A stretch of 64,000 nt of DNA. Origin: Mycolicibacterium boenickei. GTDB lineage: Bacteria; Actinomycetota; Actinomycetes; Mycobacteriales; Mycobacteriaceae. The translations under genes were made by a program, and so were the position numbers. The DNA lies in assembly GCF_010731295.1 (NCBI RefSeq), contig NZ_AP022579.1, positions 1,240,001 to 1,304,000 of the forward strand, written 5' to 3'. Each line of letters starts with the position of its first letter. The stretch's first letter is position 1. Below the pieces are notes generated by a model. It saw nothing but the letters and a program-made list of their open reading frames with translations, searched no databases and had not been told where the DNA came from. Shown here piece after piece: positions 54,212-64,000 of this stretch.

Positions 54212-55147
54212 ATGTCCAACTCAGCGACGGTTCACGACGTCATCATCATCGGTTCCGGCCCCGCCGGATACACAGCGGCGATCTACGCCGCCCGCGCCCA
54301 GCTCAAGCCGCTGGTGTTCGAGGGCACCCAGTTCGGTGGCGCGCTGATGACCACGACCGAGGTGGAGAACTACCCGGGATTCCGCGAGGGCATCACCGGC
54401 CCCGAGCTGATGGACGAGATGCGCGAGCAGGCGCTGCGCTTCGGCGCGGATCTGCGCATGGAAGACGTAGACGCCGTCGACCTCACCGGCCCGGTGAAAT
54501 CGGTCACCGTCGGCGACGAAACCCACCAGGCCCGGTCGGTGATCCTGGCGATGGGTGCCGCGGCGCGGCATCTGGGCGTTCCCGGTGAGGAAGCCCTGAC
54601 CGGCATGGGTGTGAGCACCTGCGCCACTTGCGACGGGTTCTTCTTCCGCGACGAGGACATCATCGTGGTCGGCGGCGGCGATTCGGCGATGGAGGAAGCG
54701 ACGTTCCTCACCCGGTTCGCCCGGTCGGTGACGCTGATCCACCGGCGCGACGAGTTCCGTGCCTCCAAGATCATGCTGGAGCGGGCCCGCGCCAACGAGA
54801 AGATCACCTTCCTCACCAACACCGAGATCACCCAGATCGAGGGCGATCCGAAGGTGACCGGTGTTCGGCTTCGCGACACGGTCACCGGTGAGGAGTCCAA
54901 GCTCGAGGTCACCGGCGTGTTCGTCGCGATCGGTCACGACCCGCGCTCGGAACTGGTGCGCGGGCAGATCGATCTCGATGACGAGGGCTACGTGAAGGTC
55001 ATCGGCCGCACCACCGCCACCACGCTCGACGGCGTGTTCGCCGCGGGCGACCTTGTCGACCACACCTACCGCCAGGCCATCACCGCTGCGGGCAGCGGCT
55101 GTTCGGCGGCAATCGACACCGAGCGTTGGCTCGCCGAAAACGACTGA
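54212..55147 (+). CDS. trxB: Thioredoxin reductase
   Basis: 311 aa, ATG with AGAAAGG upstream. FAD motif [10 protein letters not shown] near residue 14, redox CATC (137-140), NADPH motif [10 protein letters not shown] and C-terminal [14 protein letters not shown]. Passes electrons from NADPH to thioredoxin, encoded 34 bases downstream. Confidence 0.97.
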   Translation: MSNSATVHDVIIIGSGPAGYTAAIYAARAQLKPLVFEGTQFGGALMTTTEVENYPGFREGITGPELMDEMREQALRFGADLRMEDVDAVDLTGPVKSVTVGDETHQARSVILAMGAAARHLGVPGEEALTGMGVSTCATCDGFFFRDEDIIVVGGGDSAMEEATFLTRFARSVTLIHRRDEFRASKIMLERARANEKITFLTNTEITQIEGDPKVTGVRLRDTVTGEESKLEVTGVFVAIGHDPRSELVRGQIDLDDEGYVKVIGRTTATTLDGVFAAGDLVDHTYRQAITAAGSGCSAAIDTERWLAEND

Positions 55148-55181
55148 TCACCAACCGATTTCGACCTGACAGGAGAGTTCC

Positions 55182-55514
55182 ATGAGTGCGGACAGCGCGA
55201 CAGTAACCGTCACCGACGATTCGTTCTCCACCGACGTCCTGACCAGCAGCACCCCAGTGCTGGTGGATTTCTGGGCCACCTGGTGCGGGCCGTGCAAGAT
55301 GGTCGCCCCGGTGCTCGAGGAGATCGCCGGCGAGAAGGCCGGCGAACTGCGGGTCGCCAAGATCGACGTCGACGCCAACCCCGCCACCGCCCGCGACTTC
55401 CAGGTGGTGTCGATCCCGACGCTGATCCTGTTCAAGGACGGCCAGCCGGTCAAGCGGATCGTCGGCGCCAAGGGCAAGGCCGCACTGCTGCGGGAACTCG
55501 CCGACGCGCTCTGA
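55182..55514 (+). CDS. trxC: Thioredoxin
   Basis: 110 aa, AGGAGAG ribosome site. Active site WCGPCK (Trp34, Cys35, Cys38), cis-proline segment VVSIPTLILFKDG. Reduced by the upstream TrxB; cytoplasmic disulfide reductant. Confidence 0.97.
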   Translation: MSADSATVTVTDDSFSTDVLTSSTPVLVDFWATWCGPCKMVAPVLEEIAGEKAGELRVAKIDVDANPATARDFQVVSIPTLILFKDGQPVKRIVGAKGKAALLRELADAL

Positions 55515-55625
55515 CCTCACTCACACCCCGGATACGCCTGGCGTTTTCCGGTATGTGGCCGAAATCTGAGACAATGCTGGCTAGCTAGTCCGGCAGACGG
55601 CCGGAGACCAGCATGGAGGGGCCGA

Positions 55626-56819
55626 ATGTCGAGTCTGCGTCGCGGTGACCGTGGCGGAGCAGTCACCGAGATCCGGGCAGCGTTGGCCGCATTAGGCCTG
55701 ATCGACAATCCGGACGCCGATTTGAGCACCGGTAGGCATGTTGCGCTCGACGCGTTCGATGACGAGCTCGACAGCGCCGTCCGGGCGTTTCAGCAGCGCC
55801 GCGGCTTGCTGGTCGACGGAATCGTCGGGGAGGCCACGTATCGCGCCCTGCGCGAGGCCTCCTACCGGCTCGGTGCACGCACCCTGACCCACCAGTTCGG
55901 TGCGCCCATGTACGGCGACGACGTGGCGACCCTGCAGGCCCGCTTGCAGGACCTCGGCTTCTACACCGGAATGGTGGACGGCCATTTCGGCCTGCAGACC
56001 CACAACGCGTTGTCTTCTTATCAGCGCGAGTACGGGCTCTACCCCGACGGTATCTGCGGACCGGAAACGTTGCGCTCGTTGTATTTCCTCGGCTCCCGGG
56101 TTACCGGCGGGTCGCCGCACGCAATCCGCGAAGAGGAGCTGGTGCGCCGCTCCGGTCCTCAGCTGTCGGGTAAGCACGTCATCATCGACCCGGGCCGCGG
56201 CGGTGCCGACCACGGCATGATCATGAACGGGCCGGACGGACCGATCAGCGAAGCAGACATCTTGTGGGACTTGGCAAGTCGGCTGGAAGGCCGGATGACC
56301 GCGATCGGCATGGAGACCTTCATCTCCCGGCCGGCCAACCGTAGTCCCTTGGATCCCGAACGGGCCGCCACCGCCAACCGGGTCGGCGCCGATCTGATGA
56401 TCAGCCTGCGGTGTGAGAGCCAATGCTCCCCCGCTGCCAACGGGGTGGCCTCCTTCCACTTCGGCAACTCCCATGGTTCGGTGTCCACCATCGGCCGCAA
56501 TCTTTCCGACTTCATTCAACGAGAAGTGGTGGCCCGCACCGGTCTTCGCGATTGCCGATCACACGCCCGGACCTGGGATCTGTTGCGTCTGACCCGGATG
56601 CCCACCGTCCAGGTCGACATCGGGTACATCACAAATCCGCATGACCGCGGGCTGCTGTTGTCCACCCAGACCCGCGACGCCATCGCCGAGGGCATCCTGG
56701 CCGCGGTCAAGCGGCTGTACCTGCTGGGCAAGAACGACCGCCCCACAGGAACTTTCACGTTCGCCGAGTTGTTGGCGCATGAGTTGTCGGTCGAGCAACA
56801 GGCGGGCCGCGGCGCGTGA
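55626..56819 (+). CDS. cwlM: CwlM, amidase-fold regulator of peptidoglycan synthesis
   Basis: 397 aa. Two peptidoglycan-binding domains (~5-75, EIRAALAALGLIDN; ~95-160, LQARLQDLGFYTGMVDGHFG) and an amidase_3-type domain (~180-375, HVIIDPGRGGADHGM; GADLMISLRCES; VQVDIGYITNPHD). No signal peptide: in mycobacteria CwlM is cytoplasmic, phosphorylated by PknB and stimulates MurA rather than cutting wall. The usual zinc His of HIGH-type amidases is replaced (IIDPGRGG), consistent with a regulatory role. Strong GGAGGGG ribosome site. Confidence 0.94.
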   Translation: MSSLRRGDRGGAVTEIRAALAALGLIDNPDADLSTGRHVALDAFDDELDSAVRAFQQRRGLLVDGIVGEATYRALREASYRLGARTLTHQFGAPMYGDDVATLQARLQDLGFYTGMVDGHFGLQTHNALSSYQREYGLYPDGICGPETLRSLYFLGSRVTGGSPHAIREEELVRRSGPQLSGKHVIIDPGRGGADHGMIMNGPDGPISEADILWDLASRLEGRMTAIGMETFISRPANRSPLDPERAATANRVGADLMISLRCESQCSPAANGVASFHFGNSHGSVSTIGRNLSDFIQREVVARTGLRDCRSHARTWDLLRLTRMPTVQVDIGYITNPHDRGLLLSTQTRDAIAEGILAAVKRLYLLGKNDRPTGTFTFAELLAHELSVEQQAGRGA

Positions 56820-56863
56820 GCGCCAATCAAGCGTGAGCGCGTGAGCGCCAATCGAGCTGGGAA
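56817..56863. repeat. Short direct repeat after cwlM
   Basis: GTGAGCGCCAATC occurs twice (starting at 56817 and about 56841) in the 44-base gap between convergent cwlM and the GH1 gene. Probably a local duplication without function. Confidence 0.5.
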
Positions 56864-58246
56864 TCACCGTAACTCGGCGAGAGGCCCGTTGGGATCGAGC
56901 GGTGCACAGCTGTCCTCCCCGACGGTCGTCGAGCAGTGGGCTGTGGGGAGCACCGGCCGGTATCCCGGCGCGGTACCTCCGTCACGAGTGATCTGCGTGT
57001 AGGTCGCTACCGCATCGGTGGGCACGCGCTTCAGCGCCGGATCGCCCAGCGCGTCTACGGTGTACAGGCCGAAACGTGGCCGGTAGCTTCCCCATTCGTA
57101 GTTGTCGAGTAGCGACCAGTAGTTGTAGCCGACGATCGGGATCCCGTCGGCCTTGGCCCGCTGCAGCCAGAAGACCGTGTCGGAGAGGTGCTGCGACCGC
57201 GTCACTCCATCGGATCGGGGCTTGCCGTTGTCGGTGACCATCCCGTTCTCGACGACATAGATGGGTAGGCCCGGATACTGCTGGGCGTAGTGGCGCGCCA
57301 CGTAGTAGATGTCCTCGGGCTGCAGTTTGATGTTCCAGCGGGCGGCCAGGCTCTGGCCGGAAGCCGGATTGTCCTGCGCCGTCCCGGTGTAGTAGTCGAA
57401 TCCGAGGTAGTCGAGGCTGTCGTCGACCCGGTCGAAGAACGATGTGTCGATACCCTTGACGCCCAGTCCGGCGAACTGCGCCAACACCTCCGGCGGAAGG
57501 TACGCCTCGTTGGTGGTGACCTTGGCGTCGGGATCGGCGTCGTGCGCCGCACGGTAGACGGCACGGTGCGCGTCGGCCACCCGGTCGAGGAACGTTTCGA
57601 ATTCGTCGGGCTGGACGGCGCCTGTCCGCACCTCCATCGCCCCGAAGGCCAGCGGTTCATTGATGCTGACCCACAGCACACCTTGCCCCGCATAGCGTTT
57701 GGTGATCGCGGTGGCGAACTCCTCGAACGCGTCCACGTTGTTCATGAACCCGCCACGGTCGGCGACCCATCCGGGGTAGACCCAGTGCATCAGCGTGATC
57801 ATCGGCGTCATGCCGTTCTCGCGAAGAGTTGCAACCACGTCGTCGTAGTAGGCCAGCTCCTTCTCGTCCCACTTGCCCGGTTCGGGCATCACCCGCGCCC
57901 ATTCCAGCCCGAACCGGAAGGTGTTGACACCCATGGCATGTGCGTTGGCGATGTCCTCCTGATAGCGGTGCCGGAAGTCGTCGGCCTGCTGGTACGGCTC
58001 GACCTCGCCGTCCGTCAGCGGGTCGGACCCGGGTCCGGCCGGCTTGCCCGCTGTCCGGTCGACGTACCGGCGCCAGTTGCTGTCGGGCGCGGCGCCCTCC
58101 ACCTGGTAGCCGGCGGTGGCGGTGCCCCAGTAGAAGTTGCGGTCCCACCCCGACGCTTTGTCGGCCTGCTCGTGCCGGGTACCGCATCCGGACATGCCCA
58201 TCGCGACGACGAGTGCCGACGCCAACACCACCTTGTTCCACTGCAT
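56864..58246 (-). CDS. Lipoprotein glycoside hydrolase family 1 (beta-glucosidase-like)
   Basis: 460 aa. Signal peptide MQWNKVVLASALVVAMGMSG ends in a lipobox with Cys21, so the enzyme should be anchored outside the membrane, unusual for GH1. Catalytic acids are both present: SINEPLAFG (acid/base Glu) near residue 195 and VVENGM (nucleophile Glu) near 345; FYWGTATAGYQVEGA is the family N-terminal signature. Preceded by a TetR gene on the same strand. It probably trims beta-glucosides or envelope glycans. Leaderless -10 TATGGT sets the start. Confidence 0.92.
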   Translation of the reverse strand: MQWNKVVLASALVVAMGMSGCGTRHEQADKASGWDRNFYWGTATAGYQVEGAAPDSNWRRYVDRTAGKPAGPGSDPLTDGEVEPYQQADDFRHRYQEDIANAHAMGVNTFRFGLEWARVMPEPGKWDEKELAYYDDVVATLRENGMTPMITLMHWVYPGWVADRGGFMNNVDAFEEFATAITKRYAGQGVLWVSINEPLAFGAMEVRTGAVQPDEFETFLDRVADAHRAVYRAAHDADPDAKVTTNEAYLPPEVLAQFAGLGVKGIDTSFFDRVDDSLDYLGFDYYTGTAQDNPASGQSLAARWNIKLQPEDIYYVARHYAQQYPGLPIYVVENGMVTDNGKPRSDGVTRSQHLSDTVFWLQRAKADGIPIVGYNYWSLLDNYEWGSYRPRFGLYTVDALGDPALKRVPTDAVATYTQITRDGGTAPGYRPVLPTAHCSTTVGEDSCAPLDPNGPLAELR

Positions 58247-58252
58247 GCCAAA

Positions 58253-58258
58253 ACCATA
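58253..58258 (-). promoter_or_regulatory. -10 element (TATGGT) for GH1 lipoprotein
   Basis: Minus-strand TATGGT six bases before ATG 58246, in the 40-base gap after the tetR gene. Confidence 0.5.
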
Positions 58259-58286
58259 CACTGCACGGTTTTATTGGTGCGGCCCG

Positions 58287-58868
58287 TCAGGCAAGCAGTC
58301 TCTGCCACACCTTCCGGACGTGGGCACCCATATCGATCGAGGGATCCGACATCCACTGGATCTGGATGCCATCGGCTGCGGAAATCAGTGCGGCGGCGGC
58401 GAATTCCGCGTCAACATGCGGTGGCACCGTTCCTTCCGCCTGTCGCCGAGCGACATGATCAGCGATGACACTGCGCATCCAGTCGTAGCGGCCGCGAAGG
58501 TACTCTGCGGCCGGATGCGCCGGGTCGATCGCAGCAGCGGCCGCCAACGACAGATAGACCGTCCCCGACCCGGGCTTGCTCGCCTTGTCGACCATGGCCA
58601 GCGCCAACGCCTCCCCCGGATCGGTATCGTCGCCAGAATTCCGGTACCACTCTTCGAATTTCGCGTCGCCGTCGCGCTGGATCTCGGTGAGTAGGAGGTC
58701 ACGGGTCGGGAAGTAGTGCATCAGGCCCGCCAGGCTGATCCCGGCTTCCTTCGCGATCGCCCGCATCGAGGCACCGGCCTCGCCATCGCGTTCCAGCACC
58801 GCGAGTGCGGCCACCTTGATTTCCGCGCGCTTGGCCTCACCCTTGGCGTACCGCCCTACCGCTGGCAT
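58287..58868 (-). CDS. TetR-family regulator
   Basis: 193 aa. N-terminal helix-turn-helix: KRAEIKVAALAVLERDG, ASMRAIAKEAGISLAGLMHYFP. C-terminal ligand domain with aromatic residues (YRNS, YDWMRS, WMSDPSID). The ATG at 58868 follows TAGCCT by seven bases. Located 40 bases upstream of the GH1 lipoprotein gene, so most likely its local regulator. Confidence 0.9.
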   Translation of the reverse strand: MPAVGRYAKGEAKRAEIKVAALAVLERDGEAGASMRAIAKEAGISLAGLMHYFPTRDLLLTEIQRDGDAKFEEWYRNSGDDTDPGEALALAMVDKASKPGSGTVYLSLAAAAAIDPAHPAAEYLRGRYDWMRSVIADHVARRQAEGTVPPHVDAEFAAAALISAADGIQIQWMSDPSIDMGAHVRKVWQRLLA

Positions 58869-58875
58869 GAGCAAC

Positions 58876-58881
58876 AGGCTA
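58876..58881 (-). promoter_or_regulatory. -10 element (TAGCCT) for tetR
   Basis: Minus-strand TAGCCT seven bases before ATG 58868. Confidence 0.55.
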
Positions 58882-58958
58882 TGACTTCAGCCCGGTCAGC
58901 CGGTGTCCGGGCGTCCGTTCCGTGGCCACGAGTGGCCGGATCGCTGCCACCGCGATCC

Positions 58959-59834
58959 TCAACCTTGCTGTCGGACAGCGCTTTCAGCTCCGAAGCCGGC
59001 CGATGACATCCCCGCGCCGATGGGCACTTCGATCCGGGCGTTCTCGAGCAGGCGTTCAAGCGCGGCTTCGACCTCGGCCTTCCAGCCGAGTCCCTTGTCG
59101 AGTTCCAGGCGCAGCCGCGGGAAGTACGGGTGCGGCGCCACCACCGTGAAACCGACGTCCTCCAGGAAATCGGAGGTCAGCATGCACTCGTCAACCGAAC
59201 AGTCCCCCAGCACCGCCACCACCGGGGCCAACTCGTCGGGAAGCTTTCCGCAGTCGGCCATTTCGGTCACGGCCGCGGTGTAGCCAAACGCTTCCAGTGC
59301 CCGAACGCCGCGGCGCACCAGGTCGTTGACCACCGCGGCAAGCAGGCTCTGCGACAGCAGTTCGCGATCGTCGGCGCACTCCACCCCGACCGTGGTCAAC
59401 AGAATCGCGTCGGCACTCACCGGAGCAGTCGGGAACAGCCGAGCTCGAGGTACCGCACCCGGAGGTGCATAGAACGCGAAGCCCAGGCACGGATCGTCGA
59501 TGACGGCCGGGGGCGTCCAGTCGTCCGCTCCCGGCACCTCGAAGTCAGCTGAACCGGTGCGCTTCGCCAAATCGACGTCGGCATCGGAGCCGGCGTCCGG
59601 CCCGGCACCGGTCTCCCCTTCCGGTCTGTCCGGGCGCGCCGTCACCGCCAACTGACCGCATGACCCCCACTCGAGCATCACCATCGAGAGCCAGGCTTCT
59701 TTTTCGAATTCAGGGTCCGTGAGGTGATCGTCACCCACCGTGGACGGGTCGACTTCCCAGAACACACACCGCCGGGCATGCTTGGGCAGCTGCTCGAAGC
59801 CCTCGAGTCGAAGCGGCGTGATTCGTGCTGTCAC
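58959..59834 (-). CDS. Conserved mycobacterial protein (Rv3916c-like)
   Basis: 291 aa, GTG start. N-terminal ARRCVFWEVDP, central low-complexity Asp/Gly/Pro insertion (~65-95), then PCLGFAFYAPPGAVPRA and LLTTVGVECADDRELLS, and a C-terminal VRALEAFGYTAAVTEMADCG with SVDECMLTSDFLEDVGFTVVAPHP that resembles a GNAT acetyltransferase core. The family is positionally conserved next to parB but uncharacterised. Acetyltransferase activity is only suggested. Confidence 0.8.
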   Translation of the reverse strand: MTARITPLRLEGFEQLPKHARRCVFWEVDPSTVGDDHLTDPEFEKEAWLSMVMLEWGSCGQLAVTARPDRPEGETGAGPDAGSDADVDLAKRTGSADFEVPGADDWTPPAVIDDPCLGFAFYAPPGAVPRARLFPTAPVSADAILLTTVGVECADDRELLSQSLLAAVVNDLVRRGVRALEAFGYTAAVTEMADCGKLPDELAPVVAVLGDCSVDECMLTSDFLEDVGFTVVAPHPYFPRLRLELDKGLGWKAEVEAALERLLENARIEVPIGAGMSSAGFGAESAVRQQG

Positions 59835-60004
59835 TGAGGTCCCTGGCTTTCACACTGTGTGCGTGGCTGCCCCTCAAGAATAGGAGAGTCCGCCGGAGTC
59901 GGCCCACTGCGCCCTGAAAATATCATCGAGCTCCGCCTCCGAAGTGAAATGCTATGCCGCACAGATGCTTTGCGCTATGTGGTGCTCACAACTGCAAGCT
60001 CTGA

Positions 60005-60024
60005 TCACTGTTGTGTCACAGTGA
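60005..60024. promoter_or_regulatory. Inverted repeat TCACTGT-tgtgtc-ACAGTGA downstream of parB
   Basis: Perfect 7-base arms with a 6-base centre, 33 bases past the parB stop, in a 222-base gap. It may be a weak terminator for the rsmG-parA-parB transcript or an operator for the Rv3916c-like gene downstream; no U-run supports the former. Confidence 0.45.
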
Positions 60025-60056
60025 CGGAACAACCTGGTGTCCTCGGTCGTGGGTTT

Positions 60057-61097
60057 TCAGTGCTCTTCCGCGCTCATGATCTCGACAATCCGCTGCAGAT
60101 CGTCGACCGACCCGAACTCGACCACAATCTTGCCTTTCCGTTTGCCGAGGCTCACCGTCACCCGGGTATCGAAGGCTGACGAGAGCCGTTCAGCAACATC
60201 CTGGAGGCCGGGCATCTGGATGGGCTTGCGCCGCGGTGCGGGCGGTGCGGTGTTGCCCTCGCGATTGGCCAGGGTCACGGCTTCCTCGGTGGCGCGCACC
60301 GACATGCCTTCGGCGACGATCCGGGCGGCCAGCTCCTCCTGCTTCTCCGCTCCCCCTTCGAGGGCTAGCAGGGCCCGGGCGTGACCCGCGGACAGCACGC
60401 CCGCCGCCACCCGGCGCTGTACGGCGATCGGCAGACGCAGCAGCCGGATCATGTTCGAGATCAGTGGTCGCGAGCGACCGATCCGGGCGGCCAGTTCATC
60501 GTGGGTGACTTCGAACTCGTCGAGCAGCTGTTGGTAGGCCGCAGCCTCTTCCAGTGGGTTGAGCTGTACCCGGTGGATGTTCTCGAGCAGGGCATCGCGC
60601 AGCATGCTGTCATCGCCGGTCTCCCGGACGATCGCGGGGATGGCTTCCAGGCCGGCCTGCTGGGCCGCGCGCCAACGCCGCTCCCCCATCACCAGTTGAT
60701 AGCGTCGCTCGCCGTTCTCCTCGACAGCACGGACGACGATCGGCTGCATCAATCCGAACTCACGGATGGAGTGCACCAACTCGTTGAGCGCCTCTTCGTC
60801 GAACACCTGGCGCGGCTGGCGCGGGTTCGGCTGGATCAGGCTGGGATCGATCTCCCGGTAGGTGGCACCGACATCGCCGGCGAGGACCGGATCGTCCCCA
60901 TCGTGCGCGGCGGGTGTCGTGACCGCTGCCGGTGGTCCCCCGTCACCCGACGTCGCTGACGGACCGAGCAGAACGTCGGCCGCGGTGGCACCGATCCTGG
61001 GGCTCAGCGCGTCGGTGCCGTCCTCAGCGGGACCGGTCGGAATGAGGGCTGCCAATCCCCTGCCCAGGCCACTCCGCTTCCGTGCCGGCTGATTCAT
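60057..61097 (-). CDS. parB: Chromosome partitioning protein ParB
   Basis: 346 aa from [18 protein letters not shown] (GCAGGAGA upstream). [11 protein letters not shown] is the ParA-interacting box; the CTPase domain has QPNPRQPR and [26 protein letters not shown] leads to the helix-turn-helix ([19 protein letters not shown]). The C-terminal ~50 residues dimerise. It loads on parS and slides using CTP. Three parS sites are within 1.8 kb upstream. The frame is open for 134 more codons upstream but without support. Confidence 0.97.
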   Translation of the reverse strand: MNQPARKRSGLGRGLAALIPTGPAEDGTDALSPRIGATAADVLLGPSATSGDGGPPAAVTTPAAHDGDDPVLAGDVGATYREIDPSLIQPNPRQPRQVFDEEALNELVHSIREFGLMQPIVVRAVEENGERRYQLVMGERRWRAAQQAGLEAIPAIVRETGDDSMLRDALLENIHRVQLNPLEEAAAYQQLLDEFEVTHDELAARIGRSRPLISNMIRLLRLPIAVQRRVAAGVLSAGHARALLALEGGAEKQEELAARIVAEGMSVRATEEAVTLANREGNTAPPAPRRKPIQMPGLQDVAERLSSAFDTRVTVSLGKRKGKIVVEFGSVDDLQRIVEIMSAEEH

Positions 61098-61165
61098 GGT
61101 CGTCTCCTGCTCATTGCTGCCGTCCGCTGTCTGCTGTTGTCTGGTTGCTGATCTACTGCGCGTGT

Positions 61166-62152
61166 TTACTGCCCGCGGGGCGGAGCCCCACGCTCTGCGA
61201 TCTCGCGGCTGGCGTCGAGATAGCTCAACGCACCGCGAGATCCCGGATCGTAATCGAGGATCGTCATCCCGTAGCCGGGGGCTTCGGATACCTTCACGCT
61301 CCGCGGGATGACCGTGCGCAACACCTTGTCCCCGAAGTGCTCGCGCACATCCTCGGCGACCTGATCCGCCAGCTTGGTCCGCCCGTCGTACATCGTCAGT
61401 ATCACCGTGGAGACCGACAGTTCCGGATTGAGATGCGCCTTCACCATCTCGATGTTGCGCAGCAGCTGCCCCACACCTTCCAGCGCGTAGTACTCGCACT
61501 GGATCGGGATGAGTACCTCGGGCGCGGCCACCAACGCGTTGATGGTCAGCAGGCCCAGGGACGGCGGGCAGTCGATGAACACGTAGTCGAAGTTGTGGTT
61601 CGCCAGGGCGGCGAGCGCCGACCGCAGCCGCCCCTCGCGGGCCACCATGCTGACCAACTCGATCTCGGCGCCTGCCAGATCGATCGTGGCGGGAATGCAG
61701 AACAAGCGGTCGCTGTGCGGGCTCTGCTGCAGCGCCTCCTCCACCGGGATGTCACCGATGAGGACCTCATAGGACGACGGCGTGCCGGGGCGGTGCTCGA
61801 TGCCCAGTGCCGTGCTGGCGTTGCCCTGCGGATCGAGGTCGATCACCAACGTCCGCAGTCCTTGCAGGGCCAGCGCGGCGGCGACGTTCACGGCGGTGGT
61901 GGTCTTGCCGACGCCGCCCTTCTGATTCGCGATCGTGAACACGCGCTGGCGTGCCGGTCGGGGAAGCTGCCCGTGGGAGGTATGGAGCACGCGCGTCGCC
62001 TGCTCCGCCTCCGCCGCTATCGGGGTGTCCATGCTGGCGTCCGTGGACCACGCGGTGCCGCCGGAGCTGTTCCACGTTTCACGTGAAACCGTTTCACGTG
62101 AAACGGCGGGCGTAGCATCCGCGCCTGCGGCTGCCTGCCGATCAGAACCCAT
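61166..62152 (-). CDS. parA: Chromosome partitioning ATPase ParA
   Basis: 328 aa from ATG 62152 (AGGAG six bases upstream); an ATG at 62158 overlapping the rsmG stop (ATGA) is an alternative. The N-terminal ~85 residues are variable and contain [11 protein letters not shown], the translation of two parS sites. Deviant Walker [28 protein letters not shown] and [16 protein letters not shown] define the ParA/Soj ATPase. It drives origin segregation with ParB and links to polar DivIVA in mycobacteria. Confidence 0.96.
   Translation of the reverse strand: MGSDRQAAAGADATPAVSRETVSRETWNSSGGTAWSTDASMDTPIAAEAEQATRVLHTSHGQLPRPARQRVFTIANQKGGVGKTTTAVNVAAALALQGLRTLVIDLDPQGNASTALGIEHRPGTPSSYEVLIGDIPVEEALQQSPHSDRLFCIPATIDLAGAEIELVSMVAREGRLRSALAALANHNFDYVFIDCPPSLGLLTINALVAAPEVLIPIQCEYYALEGVGQLLRNIEMVKAHLNPELSVSTVILTMYDGRTKLADQVAEDVREHFGDKVLRTVIPRSVKVSEAPGYGMTILDYDPGSRGALSYLDASREIAERGAPPRGQ
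62075..62090. promoter_or_regulatory. parS site 1 (inside parA)
   Basis: GTTTCACGTGAAAC core (62076-62089), a perfect 14-base palindrome, in the N-terminal codons of parA. Flanks are C/C, so two end bases of the 16-base consensus deviate. Confidence 0.93.
62090..62105. promoter_or_regulatory. parS site 2 (inside parA)
   Basis: Second perfect GTTTCACGTGAAAC core (62091-62104), 15 bases from the first, so the two sites are in tandem on almost the same helix face plus half a turn. Confidence 0.93.
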
Positions 62153-62154
62153 CC

Positions 62155-62883
<729 letters not shown>

Positions 62884-62929
62884 CTACGGCACCGTCGCCG
62901 CAAACGAACTACACCTTTGTAACTAAAAC

Positions 62930-63472
62930 TCAGCCAAGCAGAACGACGACGCGGCGCGACGGCTCCACACCCTCGCTCTCGCTGCGGACACCCTCGACCG
63001 CGGCGACCGCGTCGTGAACGATCTTCCGCTCGAACGGAGTCATCGGAGCCAGCTCCTCGCGCTCGCCCGACTCCAGCACGCGACGGGCCACCTTATCGCC
63101 CAGTGCCGCCAGCTCGTCACGACGGCGACGCCGCCACCGTGCGATGTCCAGCATCAGCCGGCTGCGCTCGCCGGTCTTCTGATGCACGGCCAGGCGGGTC
63201 AGCTCCTGGAGGGCGTCGAGCACCTCACCCTTGCGACCGACCAGCTTGCTCAGATCGCCACCGCCGTCGATGCTCACCACGGCCCGGTCCCCCTCGACGT
63301 CGAGGTCGATGTCCCCGTCGAAGTCCAGCAGGTCGAGCAGCTCCTCGAGATAGTCGCCGGCGATCTCGCCTTCGGCGACCAGTCGCTCCTCCAGGTCGTC
63401 CTCGCTCTTCGGCGCGGGCGCGGTGCCCTCCTCCAGCTCGGCGTCCGGCTCGGTCGTCTGTGCGTCCGTCAT
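62930..63472 (-). CDS. khpB: RNA-binding protein KhpB (Jag)
   Basis: 180 aa. Acidic N-terminus (~1-35), KH-like domain (~40-105, LVGRKGEVLDALQELTRL) and R3H domain (~110-180, with MTPFERKIVHDAV). Usually pairs with KhpA and binds mRNAs; conserved next to yidC. No signal peptide. Confidence 0.95.
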   Translation of the reverse strand: MTDAQTTEPDAELEEGTAPAPKSEDDLEERLVAEGEIAGDYLEELLDLLDFDGDIDLDVEGDRAVVSIDGGGDLSKLVGRKGEVLDALQELTRLAVHQKTGERSRLMLDIARWRRRRRDELAALGDKVARRVLESGEREELAPMTPFERKIVHDAVAAVEGVRSESEGVEPSRRVVVLLG

Positions 63473-63511
63473 ATCCGTCTTCTCCCTACTTGTAGCCAGT
63501 GTGAGAACTGG

Positions 63512-64000
63512 TCACCGTTTCCGCTTCTTGGGGCGCGCACCGGGCTTGGGTGTGCGGTTCACGCTCGACCCTCCCGATCCGCTTGCCGTGTTCTTCTGCT
63601 CGTCGGTCTGCGCGGCGCTCGTCTCGTCCTGGGCCGCAGACTCGGTGATCTCGGCCGGGCTCGCAGCGTCGGCCTTCTTGGCCCGGTTGGGCTTGGCGCC
63701 AGGGGCGGGCGCGTTCGCAGAGCGCCGTTCCAGCGCCTCGGCCTTCTTGGCTTCTTCTTCCTTCTCGATCATCCCGAACACGTAGTGCTGCTGTCCGTAA
63801 GTCCAGATGTTGTTGGACAACCAGTAGATGATCACGGCGAGCGGCAGGAACGGGCCACCGACCACCACACCGAGTGGGAACACGTACAGCGCCAGCTTGT
63901 TCATCATCGCGGTCTGCGGGTTGGCGGCCGCCTCCACGCTCTGGCGGGCCACCGAGGCCCGGCTGTTGAAGTGCGTGGCGATGCCGGCGAGGATCATGAT
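63512..64000 (-). CDS. yidC: Membrane protein insertase YidC, C-terminal part (5' end outside window)
   Basis: The last 162 residues are present; the frame is open to the right edge. Hydrophobic segments ([25 protein letters not shown], in parts) and [13 protein letters not shown] are the conserved end of the YidC/Oxa1 core, followed by a ~75-residue Ala/Pro/Lys-rich cytoplasmic tail ending [11 protein letters not shown], able to contact ribosomes. rnpA, rpmH and dnaA are expected beyond the edge. Confidence 0.96.
   Translation of the reverse strand: MMILAGIATHFNSRASVARQSVEAAANPQTAMMNKLALYVFPLGVVVGGPFLPLAVIIYWLSNNIWTYGQQHYVFGMIEKEEEAKKAEALERRSANAPAPGAKPNRAKKADAASPAEITESAAQDETSAAQTDEQKNTASGSGGSSVNRTPKPGARPKKRKR

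Noticed and set aside
61098..61499. N-terminal extension of parB
   Set aside because: Runs through the end of parA; the [14 protein letters not shown] start has a ribosome site and matches the family N-terminus.

Overview
The window is high-GC chromosomal DNA from a mycobacterium, most likely a non-tuberculous, fast-growing type (Mycolicibacterium-like). The assignment rests on gene content and order: dnaB-rplI-rpsR-ssb-rpsF, ponA1, ino1, leuS, the mtc28 antigen gene, pcnA-mutT4-DUF6049-murJ-sigM-rsmA-trxB-trx-cwlM, and parB-parA-rsmG-khpB-yidC. It ends just short of the rnpA/rpmH/dnaA origin region, which should lie to the right. Relative to M. tuberculosis, the Rv0036c-Rv0058 block is inverted and abuts the Rv3907c-Rv3921c block on the same side of the origin.

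Layout. (1) 1-3000: the end of a GyrB-like gene, a complete GyrA-like gene, and a 46-residue membrane peptide; this looks like a second, atypical type II topoisomerase. (2) 3100-12400: accessory genes. These are a Tat-exported DUF1906 protein, an LppW-like lipoprotein, a divergent SDR/FAD-monooxygenase pair with a mycothiol-dependent-type enzyme, an unknown two-gene unit with a lysine-rich product, a MerR regulon with two matching operator-promoters, and an alpha/beta hydrolase. (3) 12700-21850: DNA replication and ribosomal genes (dnaB without intein, rplI, rpsR, ssb, rpsF), then a Pro/Gly-rich membrane protein, a GT87 mannosyltransferase-like protein, ponA1 and DUF5318. (4) 21900-42200: a DUF1707 protein, PadR-ino1, esterase, PhoX-like phosphatase, LLM oxidoreductase, GntR, a fused amino-acid importer with its ATPase, MarR, glucosylglycerate hydrolase, SDR, leuS, mtc28, a Cys-tailed membrane protein, an AlgH-like protein, an MFS transporter and a second MDMPI-fold protein. 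(5) 42200-44100: an IS110-family element with a structured leader, and an unusual protein built of eight DxDxDG-type repeats. (6) 44100-56820: pcnA, mutT4 and a coupled cell-envelope operon (DUF6049, murJ), the sigM/anti-sigma pair, thioredoxin system and cwlM. (7) 56860-64000: a TetR-controlled GH1 lipoprotein, an Rv3916c-like gene, and the chromosome segregation genes parB and parA with three parS sites, two inside parA and one inside rsmG, followed by khpB and partial yidC.

The genes fit together as an origin-proximal core for replication, segregation, ribosome and cell-wall synthesis (PonA1, MurJ, CwlM, YidC), interrupted by small accessory modules. A striking regulatory theme is that about twenty genes have a TANNNT-like -10 hexamer 6-8 bases upstream of the start codon, which predicts leaderless mRNAs. 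No tRNA, rRNA or CRISPR array was seen.
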